The notes: generated from the sequence alone by a model not told the origin. DNA of 64,000 nucleotides from Rhipicephalus microplus (GCF_043290135.1 NC_134709.1:105108145-105172144); one strand, 5' to 3'; shown: positions 34,652 through 47,054, counted from the first letter of the stretch. A program made the numbers and translations.

Positions 34652-35773
34652 CTAGTACAAGGCTCCTGCGGTATAGTCCCGTTCGCGTATGTCATACCCT
34701 CGGCGCTCGTCTTGCTGGCGCTTGCGGCAAAAGCGTGCAATGTAACCACGATAGCCGCAATAATAGCACGTAGGCCGAGTCGATCGATGAGGAGGGTAGT
34801 AGCTTGCGCTAACTGCACCAGGAGAGAGAGAAGTCAGAGGGACAGGTGACGGCTCACGCGGTGGTGATGAAAAGCTCGTGGGAAAGCTTGTGGGAGGTGC
34901 GGCAGCAACCGACGCGTACGTTCGTGGCGGGGATGTCGAGCTGATTGTGCCTGGTGGTGCGGCGGTGGTGTGCGGGAACGATGGTAGAGTACGAGAGACA
35001 ATGGGCTGCAGGTTGGCCATGTGGGTCATGGACGTGAGCTCTTCCCTGATGACATCCCGCAATGACGTTGAAGAGGACTGAACGGGACACACTGAAGATA
35101 GTGTGAATCCCATTGATTCTAATTCTTCACGTATAATCGCCCTTATCGTGTCTCGCAGGTTTGGATCAGTCGTAATGCGGGCCGCGTCACTGTCTGATTG
35201 TAGGCGCATTGACTCGAGTTCTTCGAGGCGCTGACAGGTTGTCGCAACGTCAGCAACGGTAGCCGGATTTTGGATCGCTAGGGCGTTGAATGCGACGGGT
35301 GCAATCCCCTTAAGAAGCTGGCGCACCTTGTCTGATTCTGTCATTGGTGTGTCAACTCGGCGGCAAAGTGAAAGAACATCCTCGATGTAGGATGTGTACG
35401 ACTCCCCGATGTGCTGTTTCCGAGTCGCGAGAGCTTTCTTTGCGAGAGCCGAACGAACAGCCGGTGTTCCAAAGACATGGCGAAGCTGATCTTTGAAGGC
35501 TGACCAGTCGGGGATGTCGATGAAGTGGTTGAGGAACCACGTCTTCGCGACACCCGTGAGGTAGAATGACACGTGAGCGAGTTTGTAGGCGTTATCTCAC
35601 CGGTTAGCAGCGCCGACACGTTCGAAATCATCCAGCCATTCTTCCACATCTTCCCCGCGCATACCAGCGAAGGGATGGGGCTCACGCTGGAGGCTGTTGA
35701 TGACTTGAAAAGGCGCGGCACGCAGTGGTTGAGTGGGAACGGCTGCAGCACCGGCCTCATCTTGGTGCGACAT
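34652..35773 (-). pseudogene. Gag of gypsy D, one internal stop
   Basis: From an ATG at 35773 the frame runs about 373 codons to 34652. EDVEEWLDDFERV, SFYLTGVAKTWFLNH, WSAFKDQLRHVFG and SYIEDVLSLCRRVD are capsid features of Ty3/gypsy gag. A TGA at 35597-35599, where relatives usually have Trp, cuts the protein early. The C-terminal CCHC knuckle reads CYYCGYRGYIARFC, with Tyr in place of the zinc-binding His, so RNA packaging would be impaired even without the stop. Gag would form the particle that packages the RNA. Confidence 0.88.
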
Positions 35774-35854
35774 ATTTCCGGACACCTGGCCCAAGCGGCG
35801 ACCTGAACGTAGCTCCAGGGGGTAGAGTGGTCGAGAGGATGACGAGGGATCTAA

Positions 35855-35869
35855 CAGCACTCTCCACCA
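35855..35869 (-). other. Candidate primer binding site of gypsy D
   Basis: On the minus strand tggtggagagtgctg starts four bases after the 5' LTR and opens with tgg. It shares tggtgga and a gtgctg end with the site in gypsy A (8549-8563). The primer tRNA was not identified. Confidence 0.6.
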
Positions 35870-35873
35870 CGTA

Positions 35874-36041
35874 TGAAGTCTTGGTCTGGATTACCTTTTA
35901 TTAGGCCCGAGGAACCGGCAGCCGACAGCTACGATGAATGAGCCAAGATGATGATGCTACGCGACAACGATGAGGATGCATGAGCCACACATGATAATGA
36001 TGATAATGTACTGGTGAAGAGGATGCGTATACTAAATGCCC

Positions 36042-36044
<3 letters not shown>
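35874..36044 (-). repeat. 5' LTR of gypsy D
   Basis: 171 bp with TG...CA ends on the minus strand, identical by eye to 30710-30880. Its outer end abuts a TA array. Confidence 0.95.

Positions 36045-36091
<47 letters not shown>
36045..36091. repeat. (TA)n tract at the right border of gypsy D
   Basis: About 47 bp of AT dinucleotide between the gypsy 5' LTR and the next inverted repeat. Confidence 0.95.
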
Positions 36092-36094
<3 letters not shown>

Positions 36095-36130
36095 TGGGAG
36101 TAATAATTCAATGGGCCAGTTAGTCTTTGT

Positions 36131-36526
<396 letters not shown>

Positions 36527-36690
36527 AGGGAGAGAAGTGTATACCTAAGGGCTCGTATTTCCGTGTTTTAACACAATATTAATGAGATATAACAGACAGT
36601 AATGCCAAGGAATGTACAGGGGAAGTTATTAGAACCAATGGAATGTAGATAAGAAGAAAGAAGAAAGAAAAGTGGATGAAAAAATTACCA

Positions 36691-36762
36691 GCTGTGAGCA
36701 GGAATCGAACCTACGACCTTCGAATAACGCGTTCGATGCTCTAACCACTGAGCTATCACAGC
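36691..36762 (-). tRNA. tRNA-like cloverleaf, monomer 1 (consensus)
   Basis: All four stems form. Acceptor gctgtga/tcacagc has 7 bp, D stem gctc/gagc 4 bp, anticodon stem tcgaa/ttcga 5 bp and T stem gtagg/cctgc 5 bp with one G-T pair. The 7-nt anticodon loop is cgcgtta, giving CGT in the anticodon position, but base 33 is G instead of the near-universal T, so a working tRNA is unlikely. A box tagctcagtgg and B box ggttcgattcc fit Pol III promoters. atataaa lies 29-35 nt upstream (36791-36797) and T6 lies 6 nt after the end (36679-36684). Confidence 0.75.
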
Positions 36763-37154
36763 GGCCGTCCCTCCATCCACTTTTTTGGGGTTTATATGCG
36801 AATTTAGTAGTAGGAGTGACAGTCATCGCCATCTATAAGCCAAACAACGAGTGTGAAAACACTCTTATTCGCATGTTTGGCGTCACGTAGCACGTGAACT
36901 TATTATGAGCGGGCAGCTGATTAATTGTCCCTCTTATACAACCTAAACACACCAAGTCTGCCAGTACGAGACCCTCGTTCAATGAAAATAAGGGAGAGAA
37001 GTGTATACCTAAGGGCTCGTATTTCCGTGTTTTAACACAATATTAATGAGATATAACAGACAGTAATGCCAAGGAATGTACAGGGGAAGTTATTAGAACC
37101 AATGGAATGTAGATAAGAAGAAAGAAGAAAGAAAAGTGGATGAAAAAATTACCA

Positions 37155-37226
37155 GCTGTGAGCAGGAATCGAACCTACGACCTTCTAATAACGCGTTCGA
37201 TGCTCTAACCACTGAGCTATCACAGC
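37155..37226 (-). tRNA. tRNA-like unit, monomer 2
   Basis: Differs from consensus by one base in the 3' strand of the anticodon stem (ttaga), which breaks one pair. Confidence 0.7.
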
Positions 37227-37618
37227 GGCCGTCCCTCCATCCACTTTTTTGGGGTTTATATGCGAATTTAGAAGTAGGAGTGACAGTCAGCGCCATCTAT
37301 AAGCCAAACAACGAGTGTGAAAACACTCTTATTCGCATGTTTGGCGTCACGTAGCACGTGAACTTATTATGAGCGTGCAGCTGATTAATTGTCCCTCTTA
37401 TACAACCTAAACACACCAAGTCTGCCAGTACGAGACCCTCGTTCAATGAAAATAAGGGAGAGAAGTGTATACCTAAGGGCTCGTATTTCCGTGTTTTAAC
37501 ACAATATTAATGAGATATAACAGACAGTAATGCCAAGGAATGTACAGGGGAAGTTATTAGAACCAATGGAATGTAGATAAGAAGAAAGAAGAAAGAAAAG
37601 TGGATGAAAAAATTACCA

Positions 37619-37690
37619 GCTGTGAGCAGGAATCGAACCTACGACCTTCGAATAACGCGTTCGATGCTCTAACCACTGAGCTATCACAGC
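37619..37690 (-). tRNA. tRNA-like unit, monomer 3
   Basis: Consensus sequence by eye. Confidence 0.72.
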
Positions 37691-38082
37691 GGCCGTCCCT
37701 CCATCCACTTTTTTGGGGTTTATATGCGAATTTAGAAGTAGGAGTGACAGTCAGCGCCATCTATAAGCCAAACAACGAGTGTGAAAACACTCTTATTCGC
37801 ATGTTTGGCGTCACGTAGCACGTGAACTTATTATGAGCGGGCAGCTGATTAATTGTCCCTCTTATACAACCTAAACACACCAAGTCTGCCAGTACGAGAC
37901 CCTCGTTCAATGAAAATAAGGGAGAGAAGTGTATACCTAAGGGCTCGTATTTCCGTGTTTTAACACAATATTAATGAGATATAACAGACAGTAATGCCAA
38001 GGAATGTACAGGGGAAGTTATTAGAACCAATGAAATGTAGATAAGAAGAAAGAAGAAAGAAAAGTGGATGAAAAAATTACCA

Positions 38083-38154
38083 GCTGTGAGCAGGAATCGA
38101 ACCTACGACCTTCGAATAACGCGTTCGATGCTCTAACCACTGAGCTATCACAGC
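38083..38154 (-). tRNA. tRNA-like unit, monomer 4
   Basis: Consensus sequence by eye. Confidence 0.72.
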
Positions 38155-38546
38155 GGCCGTCCCTCCATCCACTTTTTTGGGGTTTATATGCGAATTTAGA
38201 AGTAGGAGTGACAGTCAGCGCCATCTATAAGCCAAACAACGAGTGTGAAAACACTCTTATTCGCATGTTTGGCGTCACGTAGCACGTGAACTTATTATGA
38301 GCGGGCAGCTGATTAATTGTCCCTCTTATACAACCTAAACACACCAAGTCTGCCAGTACGAGACCCTCGTTCAATGAAAATGAGGGAGAGAAGTGTATAC
38401 CTAAGGGCTCGTATTTCCGTGTTTTAACACAATATTAATGAGATATAACAGACAGTAATGCCAAGGAATGTACAGGGGAAGTTATTAGAACCAATGGAAT
38501 GTAGATAAGAAGAAAGAAGAAAGAAAAGTGGATGAAAAAATTACCA

Positions 38547-38618
38547 GCTGTGAGCAGGAATTGAACCTACGACCTTCGAATAACGCGTTCGATGCTCTAA
38601 CCACTGAGCTATCACAGC
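38547..38618 (-). tRNA. tRNA-like unit, monomer 5
   Basis: B box altered to ggttcaattcc, still a permissible variant. Confidence 0.7.
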
Positions 38619-39010
38619 GGCCGTCCCTCCATCCACTTTTTTGGGGTTTATATGCGAATTTAGAAGTAGGAGTGACAGTCAGCGCCATCTATAAGCCAAA
38701 CAACGAGTGTGAAAACACTCTTATTCGCATGTTTGGCGTCACGTAGCACGTGAACTTATTATGAGCGGGCAGCTGATTAATTGTCCCTCTTATACAACCT
38801 AAACACACCAAGTCTTCCAGTACGAGACCCTCGTTCAATGAAAATAAGGGAGAGAAGTGTATACCTAAGGGCTCGTATTTCCGTGTTTTAACACAATATT
38901 AATGAGATATAACAGACAGTAATGCCAAGGAATGTACAGGGGAAGTTATTAGAACCAATGGAATGTAGATAAGAAGAAAGAAGAAAGAAAAGTGGATGAA
39001 AAAATTACCA

Positions 39011-39082
39011 GCTGTGAGCAGGAATCGAACCTACGACCTTCGAATAACGCGTTCGATGCTCTAACCACTGAGCTATCACAGC
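39011..39082 (-). tRNA. tRNA-like unit, monomer 6
   Basis: Consensus sequence by eye. Confidence 0.72.
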
Positions 39083-39474
39083 GGCCGTCCCTCCATCCAC
39101 TTTTTTGGGGTTTATATGCGAATTTAGAAGTAGGAGTGACAGTCAGCGCCATCTATAAGCCAAACAACGAGTGTGAAAACACTCTTATTCGCATGTTTGG
39201 CGTCACGTAGCACGTGAACTTATTATGAGCGGGCAGCTGATTAATTGTCCCTCTTATACAACCTAAACACACCAAGTCTGCCAGTACGAGACCCTCCTTC
39301 AATGAAAATAAGGGAGAGAAGTGTATACCTAAGGGCTCGTATTTCCGTGTTTTAACACAATATTAATGAGATATAACAGACAGTAATGCCAAGGAATGTA
39401 CAGGGGAAGTTATTAGAACCAATGGAATGTAGATAAGAAGAAAGAAGAAAGAAAAGTGGATGAAAAAATTACCA

Positions 39475-39546
39475 GCTGTGAGCAGGAATCGAACCTACGA
39501 CCTTCGAATAACGCGTTCGATGCTCTAACCACTGAGCTATCACAGC
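39475..39546 (-). tRNA. tRNA-like unit, monomer 7
   Basis: Consensus sequence by eye. Confidence 0.72.
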
Positions 39547-39938
39547 GGCCGTCCCTCCATCCACTTTTTTGGGGTTTATATGCGAATTTAGAAGTACGAG
39601 TGACAGTCAGCGCCATCTATAAGCCAAACAACGAGTGTGAAAACACTCTTATTCGCATGTTTGGCGTCACGTAGCACGTGAACTTATTATGAGCGGGCAG
39701 CTGATTAATTGTCCCTCTTATACAACCTAAACACACCAAGTCTGCCAGTACGAGACCCTCGTTCAATGAAAATAAGGGAGAGAAGTGTATACCTAAGGGC
39801 TCGTATTTCCGTGTTTTAACACAATATTAATGAGATATAACAGACAGTAATGCCAAGGAATGTACAGGGGAAGTTATTAGAACCAATGGAATGTAGATAA
39901 GAAGAAAGAAGAAAGAAAAGTGGATGAAAAAATTACCA

Positions 39939-40010
39939 GCTGTGAGCAGGAATCGAACCTACGACCTTCGAATAACGCGTTCGATGCTCTAACCACTGAG
40001 CTATCACAGC
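39939..40010 (-). tRNA. tRNA-like unit, monomer 8
   Basis: Consensus by eye. A base in its 5' flank differs (ctatcc for ccatcc on the plus strand). Confidence 0.72.
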
Positions 40011-40402
40011 GGCCGTCCCTCTATCCACTTTTTTGGGGTTTATATGCGAATTTAGAAGTAGGAGTGACAGTCAGCGCCATCTATAAGCCAAACAACGAGT
40101 GTGAAAACACTCTTATTCGCATGTTTGGCGTCACGTAGCACGTGAACTTATTATGAGCGGGCAGCTGATTAATTGTCCCTCTTATACAACCTAAACACAC
40201 CAAGTCTGCCAGTACGAGACCCTCGTTCAATGAAAATAAGGGAGAGAAGTGTATACCTAAGGGCTCGTATTTCCGTGTTTTAACACAATATTAAAGAGAT
40301 ATAACAGACAGTAATGCCAAGGAATGTACAGGGGAAGTTATTAGAACCAATGGAATGTAGATAAGAAGAAAGAAGAAAGAAAAGTGGATGAAAAAATTAC
40401 CA

Positions 40403-40474
40403 GCTGTGAGCAGGAATCGAACCTACGACCTTCGAATAACGCGTTCGATGCTCTAACCACTGAGCTATCACAGC
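40403..40474 (-). tRNA. tRNA-like unit, monomer 9
   Basis: Consensus sequence by eye. Confidence 0.72.
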
Positions 40475-40866
40475 GGCCGTCCCTCCATCCACTTTTTTGG
40501 GGTTTATATGCGAATTTAGAAGTAGGAGTGACAGTCAGCGCCATCTATAAGCCAAACAACGAGTGTGAAAACACTCTTATTCGCATGTTTGGCGTCACGT
40601 AGCACGTGAACTTATTATGAGCGGGCAGCTGATTAATTGTCCCTCTTATACAACCTAAACACACCAAGTCTGCCAGTACGAGACCCCCGTTCAATGAAAA
40701 TAAGGGAGAGAAGTGTATACCTAAGGGCTCGTATTTCCGTGTTTTAACACAATATTAATGAGATATAACAAACAGTAATGCCAAGGAATGTACAGGGGAA
40801 GTTATTAGAACCAATGGAATGTAGATAAGAAGAAAGAAGAAAGAAAAGTGGATGAAAAAATTACCA

Positions 40867-40938
40867 GCTGTGAGCAGGAATCGAACCTACGACCTTCGAA
40901 TAACGCGTTCGATGCTCTAACCACTGAGCTATCACAGC
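40867..40938 (-). tRNA. tRNA-like unit, monomer 10
   Basis: Consensus sequence by eye. This monomer shares a linked variant pair with the one two units on (monomer 12). Confidence 0.72.
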
Positions 40939-41330
40939 GGCCGTCCCTCCATCCACTTTTTTGGGGTTTATATGCGAATTTAGAAGTAGGAGTGACAGTC
41001 AGCGCCATCTATAAGCCAAACAACGAATGTGAAAACACTCTTATTCGCATGTTTGGCGTCACGTAGCACGTGAACTTATTATGAGCGGGCAGCTGATTAA
41101 TTGTCCCTCTTATACAACCTAAACACACCAAGTCTGCCAGTACGAGACCCTCGTTCAATGAAAATAAGGGAGAGAAGTGTATACCTAAGGGCTCGTATTT
41201 CCGTGTTTTAACACAATATTAATGAGATATAACAGACAGTAATGCCAAGGAATGTACAGGGGAAGTTATTAGAACCAATGGAATGTAGATAAGAAGAAAG
41301 AAGAAAGAAAAGTGGATGAAAAAATTACCA

Positions 41331-41402
41331 GCTGTGAGCAGGAATCGAACCTACGACCTTCGAATAACGCGTTCGATGCTCTAACCACTGAGCTATCACA
41401 GC
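41331..41402 (-). tRNA. tRNA-like unit, monomer 11
   Basis: Consensus sequence by eye. Confidence 0.72.
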
Positions 41403-41794
41403 GGCCGTCCCTCCATCCACTTTTTTGGGGTTTATATGCGAATTTAGAAGTAGGAGTGACAGTCAGCGCCATCTATAAGCCAAACAACGAGTGTGAAAAC
41501 ACTCTTATTCGCATGTTTGGCGTCACGTAGCACGTGAACTTATTATGAGTGGGCAGCTGATTAATTGTCCCTCTTATACAACCTAAACACACCAAGTCTG
41601 CCAGTACGAGACCCCCGTTCAATGAAAATAAGGGAGAGAAGTGTATACCTAAGGGCTCGTATTTCCGTGTTTTAACACAATATTAATGAGATATAACAAA
41701 CAGTAATGCCAAGGAATGTACAGGGGAAGTTATTAGAACCAATGGAATGTAGATAAGAAGAAAGAAGAAAGAAAAGTGGATGAAAAAATTACCA

Positions 41795-41866
41795 GCTGTG
41801 AGCAGGAATCGAACCTACGACCTTCGAATAACGCGTTCGATGCTCTAACCACTGAGCTATCACAGC
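41795..41866 (-). tRNA. tRNA-like unit, monomer 12
   Basis: Consensus sequence by eye. Confidence 0.72.
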
Positions 41867-42258
41867 GGCCGTCCCTCCATCCACTTTTTTGGGGTTTATA
41901 TGCGAATTTAGAAGTAGGAGTGACAGTCAGCGCCATCTATAAGCCAAACAACGAGTGTAAAAACACTCTTATTCGCATGTTTGGCGTCACGTAGCACGTG
42001 AACTTATTATGAGCGGGCAGCTGATTAATTGTCCCTCTTATACAACCTAAACACACCAAGTCTGCCAGTACGAGACCCTCGTTCAATGAAAATAAGGGAG
42101 AGAAGTGTATACCTAAGGGCTCGTATTTCCGTGTTTTAACACAATATTAATGAGATATAACAGACAGTAATGCCAAGGAATGTACAGGGGAAGTTATTAG
42201 AACCAATGGAATGTAGATAAGAAGAAAGAAGAAAGAAAAGTGGATGAAAAAATTACCA

Positions 42259-42330
42259 GCTGTGAGCAGGAATCGAACCTACGACCTTCGAATAACGCGT
42301 TCGATGCTCTAACCACTGAGCTATCACAGC
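42259..42330 (-). tRNA. tRNA-like unit, monomer 13
   Basis: Consensus sequence by eye. Confidence 0.72.
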
Positions 42331-42722
42331 GGCCGTCCCTCCATCCACTTTTTTGGGGTTTATATGCGAATTTAGAAGTAGGAGTGACAGTCAGCGCCAT
42401 CTATAAGCCAAACAACGAGTGTGAAAACACTCTTATTCGCATGTTTGGCGTCACGTAGCACGTGAACTTATTATGAGCGGGCAGCTGATTAATTGTCCCT
42501 CTTATACAACCTAAACACACCAAGTCTGCCAGTACGAGACCCTCGTTCAATGAAAATAAGGGAGAGAAGTGCATACCTAAGGGCTCGTATTTCCGTGTTT
42601 TAACACAATATTAATGAGATATAACCGACAGTAATGCCAAGGAATGTACAGGGGAAGTTATTAGAACCAATGGAATGTAGATAAGAAGAAAGAAGAAAGA
42701 AAAGTGGATGAAAAAATTACCA

Positions 42723-42794
42723 GCTGTGAGCAGGAATCGAACCTACGACCTTCGAATAACGCGTTCGATGCTCTAACCACTGAGCTATCACAGC
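42723..42794 (-). tRNA. tRNA-like unit, monomer 14
   Basis: Consensus sequence by eye. Confidence 0.72.
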
Positions 42795-43186
42795 GGCCGT
42801 CCCTCCATCCACTTTTTTGGGGTTTATATGCGAATTTAGAAGTAGGAGTGACAGTCAGCGCCATCTATAAGCCAAACAACGAGTGTGAAAACACTCTTAT
42901 TCGCATGTTTGGCGTCACGTAGCACGTGAACTTATTATGAGCGGGCAGCTGATTAATTGTCCCTCTTATACAACCTAAACACACCAAGTCTGCCAGTACG
43001 AGACCCTCGTTCAATGAAAATAAGGGAGAGAAGTGTATACCTAAGGGCTCGTATTTCCGTGTTTTAACACAATATTAATGAGATATAACCGACAGTAATG
43101 CCAAGGAATGTACAGGGGAAGTTATTAGAACCAATGGAATGTAGATAAGAAGAAAGAAGAAAGAAAAGTGGATGAAAAAATTACCA

Positions 43187-43258
43187 GCTGTGAGCAGGAA
43201 TCGAAACTACGACCTTCGAATAACGCGTTCGATGCTCTAACCACTGAGCTATCACAGC
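43187..43258 (-). tRNA. tRNA-like unit, monomer 15
   Basis: B box altered at a conserved G (gtttcgattcc), which should weaken it. This is the last direct monomer before the inversion point. Confidence 0.68.
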
Positions 43259-43373
43259 GGCCGTCCCTCCATCCACTTTTTTGGGGTTTATATGCGAATT
43301 TAGAAGTAGGAGTGACAGTCAGCGCCATCTATAAGCCAAACAACGAGTGTGAAAACACTATCCACATTTCTTT

Positions 43374-43927
43374 CTACGTGACGCCAAACATGCGAATAAG
43401 AGTGTTTTCACACTCGTTGTTTGGCTTATAGATGGCGCTGACTGTCACTCCTACTTCTAAATTCGCATATAAACCCCAAAAAAGTGGATGGAGGGACGGC
43501 CGCTGTGATAGCTCAGTGGTTAGAGCATCGAACGCGTTATTCGAAGGTCGTAGGTTCGATTCCTGCTCACAGCTGGTAATTTTTTCATCCACTTTTCTTT
43601 CTTCTTTCTTCTTATCTACATTCCATTGGTTCTAATAACTTCCCCTGTACATTCCTTGGCATTACTGTCTGTTATATCTCATTAATATTGTGTTAAAACA
43701 CGGAAATACGAGCCCTTAGGTATACACTTCTCTCCCTTATTTTCATTGAACGAGGGTCTCGTACTGGCAGACTTGGTGTGTTTAGGTTGTATAAGAGGGA
43801 CAATTAATCAGCTGCCCGCTCATAATAAGTTCACGTGCTACGTGACGCCAAACATGCGAATAAGAGTGTTTTCACACTCGTTGTTTGGCTTATAGATGGC
43901 GCTGACTGTCACTCCTACTTCTAAATT

Positions 43928-43931
<4 letters not shown>
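43374..43931 (+). repeat. Inverted end of the satellite, about 1.2 monomers
   Basis: After a 15-bp unrelated junction (43359-43373) the monomer sequence restarts in reverse orientation at tacgtgacgccaaac. It runs one full 464-bp unit plus 94 bp and passes into a TA tract exactly at the gcatata of the monomer. The inverted copy matches the direct consensus closely. Confidence 0.95.
43502..43573 (+). tRNA. tRNA-like unit in the inverted monomer
   Basis: Consensus cloverleaf in plus orientation, with T6 at 43580-43585. Confidence 0.73.

Positions 43932-43986
<55 letters not shown>
43931..43986. repeat. (TA)n tract at the right end of the satellite
   Basis: About 55 bp of TA. It begins where the monomer itself has atata, so it could have grown from that seed. 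Confidence 0.95.
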
Positions 43987-43988
<2 letters not shown>

Positions 43989-46900
43989 CCTTGATGACCA
44001 CAACAAAAAAGTAACCTTTATTTATACATAAAGAAATAGTAAAAGTTTCGTTTCAAGTTGATTGTGAAATAAATCAGAAAGCTATTGTATAATTGTTTTT
44101 TTAGAAAGGGAAAAAGATGAAACGGGAGAATGAAAAAACCTCCAGTAGATTGGTGAAGACTATTCTCAGAATCAAGACATAAGGATAGCCATGCAATGTG
44201 CATAATACGAGTGGAGGCCGCATTGGGTCAATAAATTGGAGACAAAACGGCATCCGAACATGAATTCAATTGAAATGAAGCCCTTGAGCCCAGAGAGTCC
44301 AATTAGCCTGCCTTGCACCTGGCTTACCATAGAGTGCTGAAGAAATCAGAATGCAACCACTCCTCCGAATTGTGACACCACCCAACGAAAACCAAGGACA
44401 CAAATAAAAGGCTAAAGTCATCCAACTATGCAATTTCAAGTTTGAGAGGCAATGCATGCCAATATTGACACTAAGCTCTATTAATTTCAACTTATTCATG
44501 CGTTGAAAGCATTTCTGACTTATCTTTTGTTGTCTTCAGGCTGTTTGCTCTCTCTTGTTCTTCCATTATTTCCTCTTCACATTTTAATTGAAACGCCTAC
44601 AATTTAATCTACCGCGTTGACGTAGGCCGTTTCTAGTAAATTACGCTTTGCAATGGTGTAACAGAGCTTCCTTACTCCGGCAGGGTAACGCTAAAGCCTG
44701 TTTTCAACAATCCTGTATTGTTCCTCAATATTAGCATATCAAATAAATAATCTTTATTTTAAAATCCAGCGACAGCTCTCGTCCATCAAAGAGCCCTAAA
44801 CCACATCCTATATTTTTTTGAAAAGTTTCAAATAAACACGTGCATCGTATGCAGATTGCTGCTTGATGAACGATTCTCCACGTGGCAGCGCAACAAGCCA
44901 CCTGCGCTCCATAAATTTCAAGAAACAATCTTCCACGCCTTTTAGGCTGGCATGTGACATGAGGATGCCTAATCTGACGTGTACAGTAAATGTGCTGCAA
45001 TTGGTAAAGCAAGTACTTATGACTTCCTGTTCGTCTGCAAGAAGCCGTCCACGCCACTTGTCGTTTGTCGTGATGCCGGCATGCATGCTGGTGCTTGCAA
45101 ATCAGGTACTCTAGCCCGTAGCACAGGCTTCATACCGGCACAATTAGTATAAGCATGGGCTTGCACGCCAAGAGCGGTTTGCCAACAAGCACATTGTTCA
45201 CAGAGGGCGGAGTCACGGCAACCGCAACAAGAAAGTATTTGGAGTAGCATGTCACCAATGACATATGCCACGCAAGATTGGGAGAGGTGCTCGGCAAGAG
45301 GGCAAGACGGCTGCGGGAGAGGAAGCAATGGGGGTAATTGAAAGGAAGAACAAAGGGACCGATCGCTTTGCTTAGACAATCAAACGCGTTTAACTCTCTA
45401 ATACAGCGCCGTTTCAAAAAATTTTTTCGGCTCCATGGTCATTGTGCACTCGCGCACAAGTTCCCCATCACAACTGAATTCACATCTCTGGGTGGGTAAA
45501 TAATGCATCTGATTTCTGGCGGCATGCCATGAAGTGCATATTGCGTGCCATCACTGTTCAGTTATTGAAATGATTTTTTGGTAATGGCTTGGAGATTGGT
45601 GGCCTCTAAATCAAGTGGCACATGTCAAGACCAGCAATTCTATTGCCACTGATACATACTGCCAAACATGGGACTCTTGTGCAGCATGGCATAATCAACA
45701 CTGATTTTATTAGGATGCTACAAAAAGTTTGGTTTCGCGCATTTCTTGGCAAAAGCAGCATCACTTGTTGAGGAATGGGGGTTTTTATATTATTAAAACC
45801 ACATGAAGCAGACAGCCAAGGCAAGCTTAGGAATTCAGACAAATCGTGACTTGAAATTTCATTATCTGTTTCTGACTCTCCACGATAAATTTAGAAAACT
45901 AACTGAAAGGTATTATTCGGCTCAAAATGCAAGCACGAAAAAGTGACTCCTGCTTTTTTTTATGTCTGCCAAGCTAACGCGCCAGTAGCAACACAATCAC
46001 CACTACCACTATTACCACCACCACCACTACCACCACCACCACCATTACCTTGTTTGCTGCGAAGTAATTTACATAAGGGCTTTTATTTTCTCGCATTGAT
46101 GTCTAGAAGCTTTTAAACGTCGCTGCTCATTTCTTTTATAGCACTAAGGAAGTTACGCAAACCTTGCCTATTGGAGTAGCCGCCCACACAGAAAACTACT
46201 AATATCCACAATGGGCTATGCTCCACATTATATTGACCTCGATGAACCCACGGCAGACTGCTGTAGTGTGCCTTGCTTTACGTGCGCCGTAACGACGCGT
46301 TTATGCGAAATGATGTGATATGTGCTACGTCTATGCATCTTCAGCTCACATTGCCGATCCACTCCACAAGTTTGACATGCACGCACATAACATTAACCTT
46401 GGTAACAGGCAGGTACTTTTCTAAAGGATACCCGAGAAAGGCAGATGGCATAGGCTGCCGTCATGTTGCGGTTCACTTACACAGGTGGCACATCGAAACC
46501 CAGACTAGAGATTACCTGTACTCTACTCTGTACCCTGATATCGAAAAAAAAAGATCGATCACTCGGGTCGCATGTACGCGAATACCTGCAACTGTTCATC
46601 CTAGTTACTCGCCGAATACTCGCACACTTAAGCGAGTGGTTGATTAGGAAGCACGTGACACGCATGAACAAGAAATCACGCGTACAGACGACCAGAATCA
46701 CATACTCACATATTCATTCTGCTTTGTCGCTGACGTTAGTGAAGCAGCGAAAATTCTCTGCCCGAATCACAAGGGTAACAGGTTGCCAGGTCTGTGTAAG
46801 AGAGCGTCGATGAAATCAGACGAAATCGCTTGAAATGTGGCCAGGGAAGTATTTATTCATAACAAAAACAAAAATTCTGTCATCCTCTGACTGAACAAAA

Positions 46901-47054
46901 GCGACATTTAGCACTAAAAAAGGCAGCGATGGTGTAGTCAACGAGCAAATATAAAATCAACTATCGCTCAGCTTGGCGAGTTGGTATTACGACCGAGTTC
47001 ATGGTTGGCGCAAAAGACTCCGAAACGAAAATTTTCAATAAAGTGGAATGCAAT
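43987..47054. other. Unassigned intergenic DNA with a (CCA)n-like tract
   Basis: No gene family recognised in 3.1 kb. A degenerate CCA/CCACTA trinucleotide tract lies at about 45985-46048. Open frames (for example 45017-45379 minus and 46273-46647 plus) have no motif. Confidence 0.38.

Larger units (their letters stand above)
30710..36044 (-). mobile_element. Ty3/gypsy LTR retrotransposon D, young but defective
   Basis: A 5335-bp element with two 171-bp LTRs that look identical, a polypurine tract, a primer site, gag and a 1116-codon pol. Identical LTRs mean recent insertion. Yet gag has an in-frame stop and an altered zinc knuckle, integrase lacks its first catalytic Asp, and pol stops inside the GPY/F motif. 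It probably moved with proteins supplied by another copy (inference). Because both flanks are TA repeat, the target duplication cannot be read. Confidence 0.95.

Noticed and set aside
34393..34818. 141-codon minus-strand frame across the gag-pol junction of gypsy D
   Set aside because: It overlaps the true gag end and pol start in a third frame and has no retrotransposon motif.
30705..36050. Target-site duplication of gypsy D
   Set aside because: Both flanks are TA repeat, so any match would be trivial.
36691..43573. Sixteen functional tRNA-Thr(CGT) genes
   Set aside because: Base 33 is G instead of T in all copies and some copies have stem or B-box changes. I call them tRNA-like, not working tRNAs.
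36672..43635. Repeated 72- and 67-codon open frames in every satellite monomer
   Set aside because: They run through the tRNA-like part on both strands, start at arbitrary ATGs and are conserved only because the DNA repeat is conserved.
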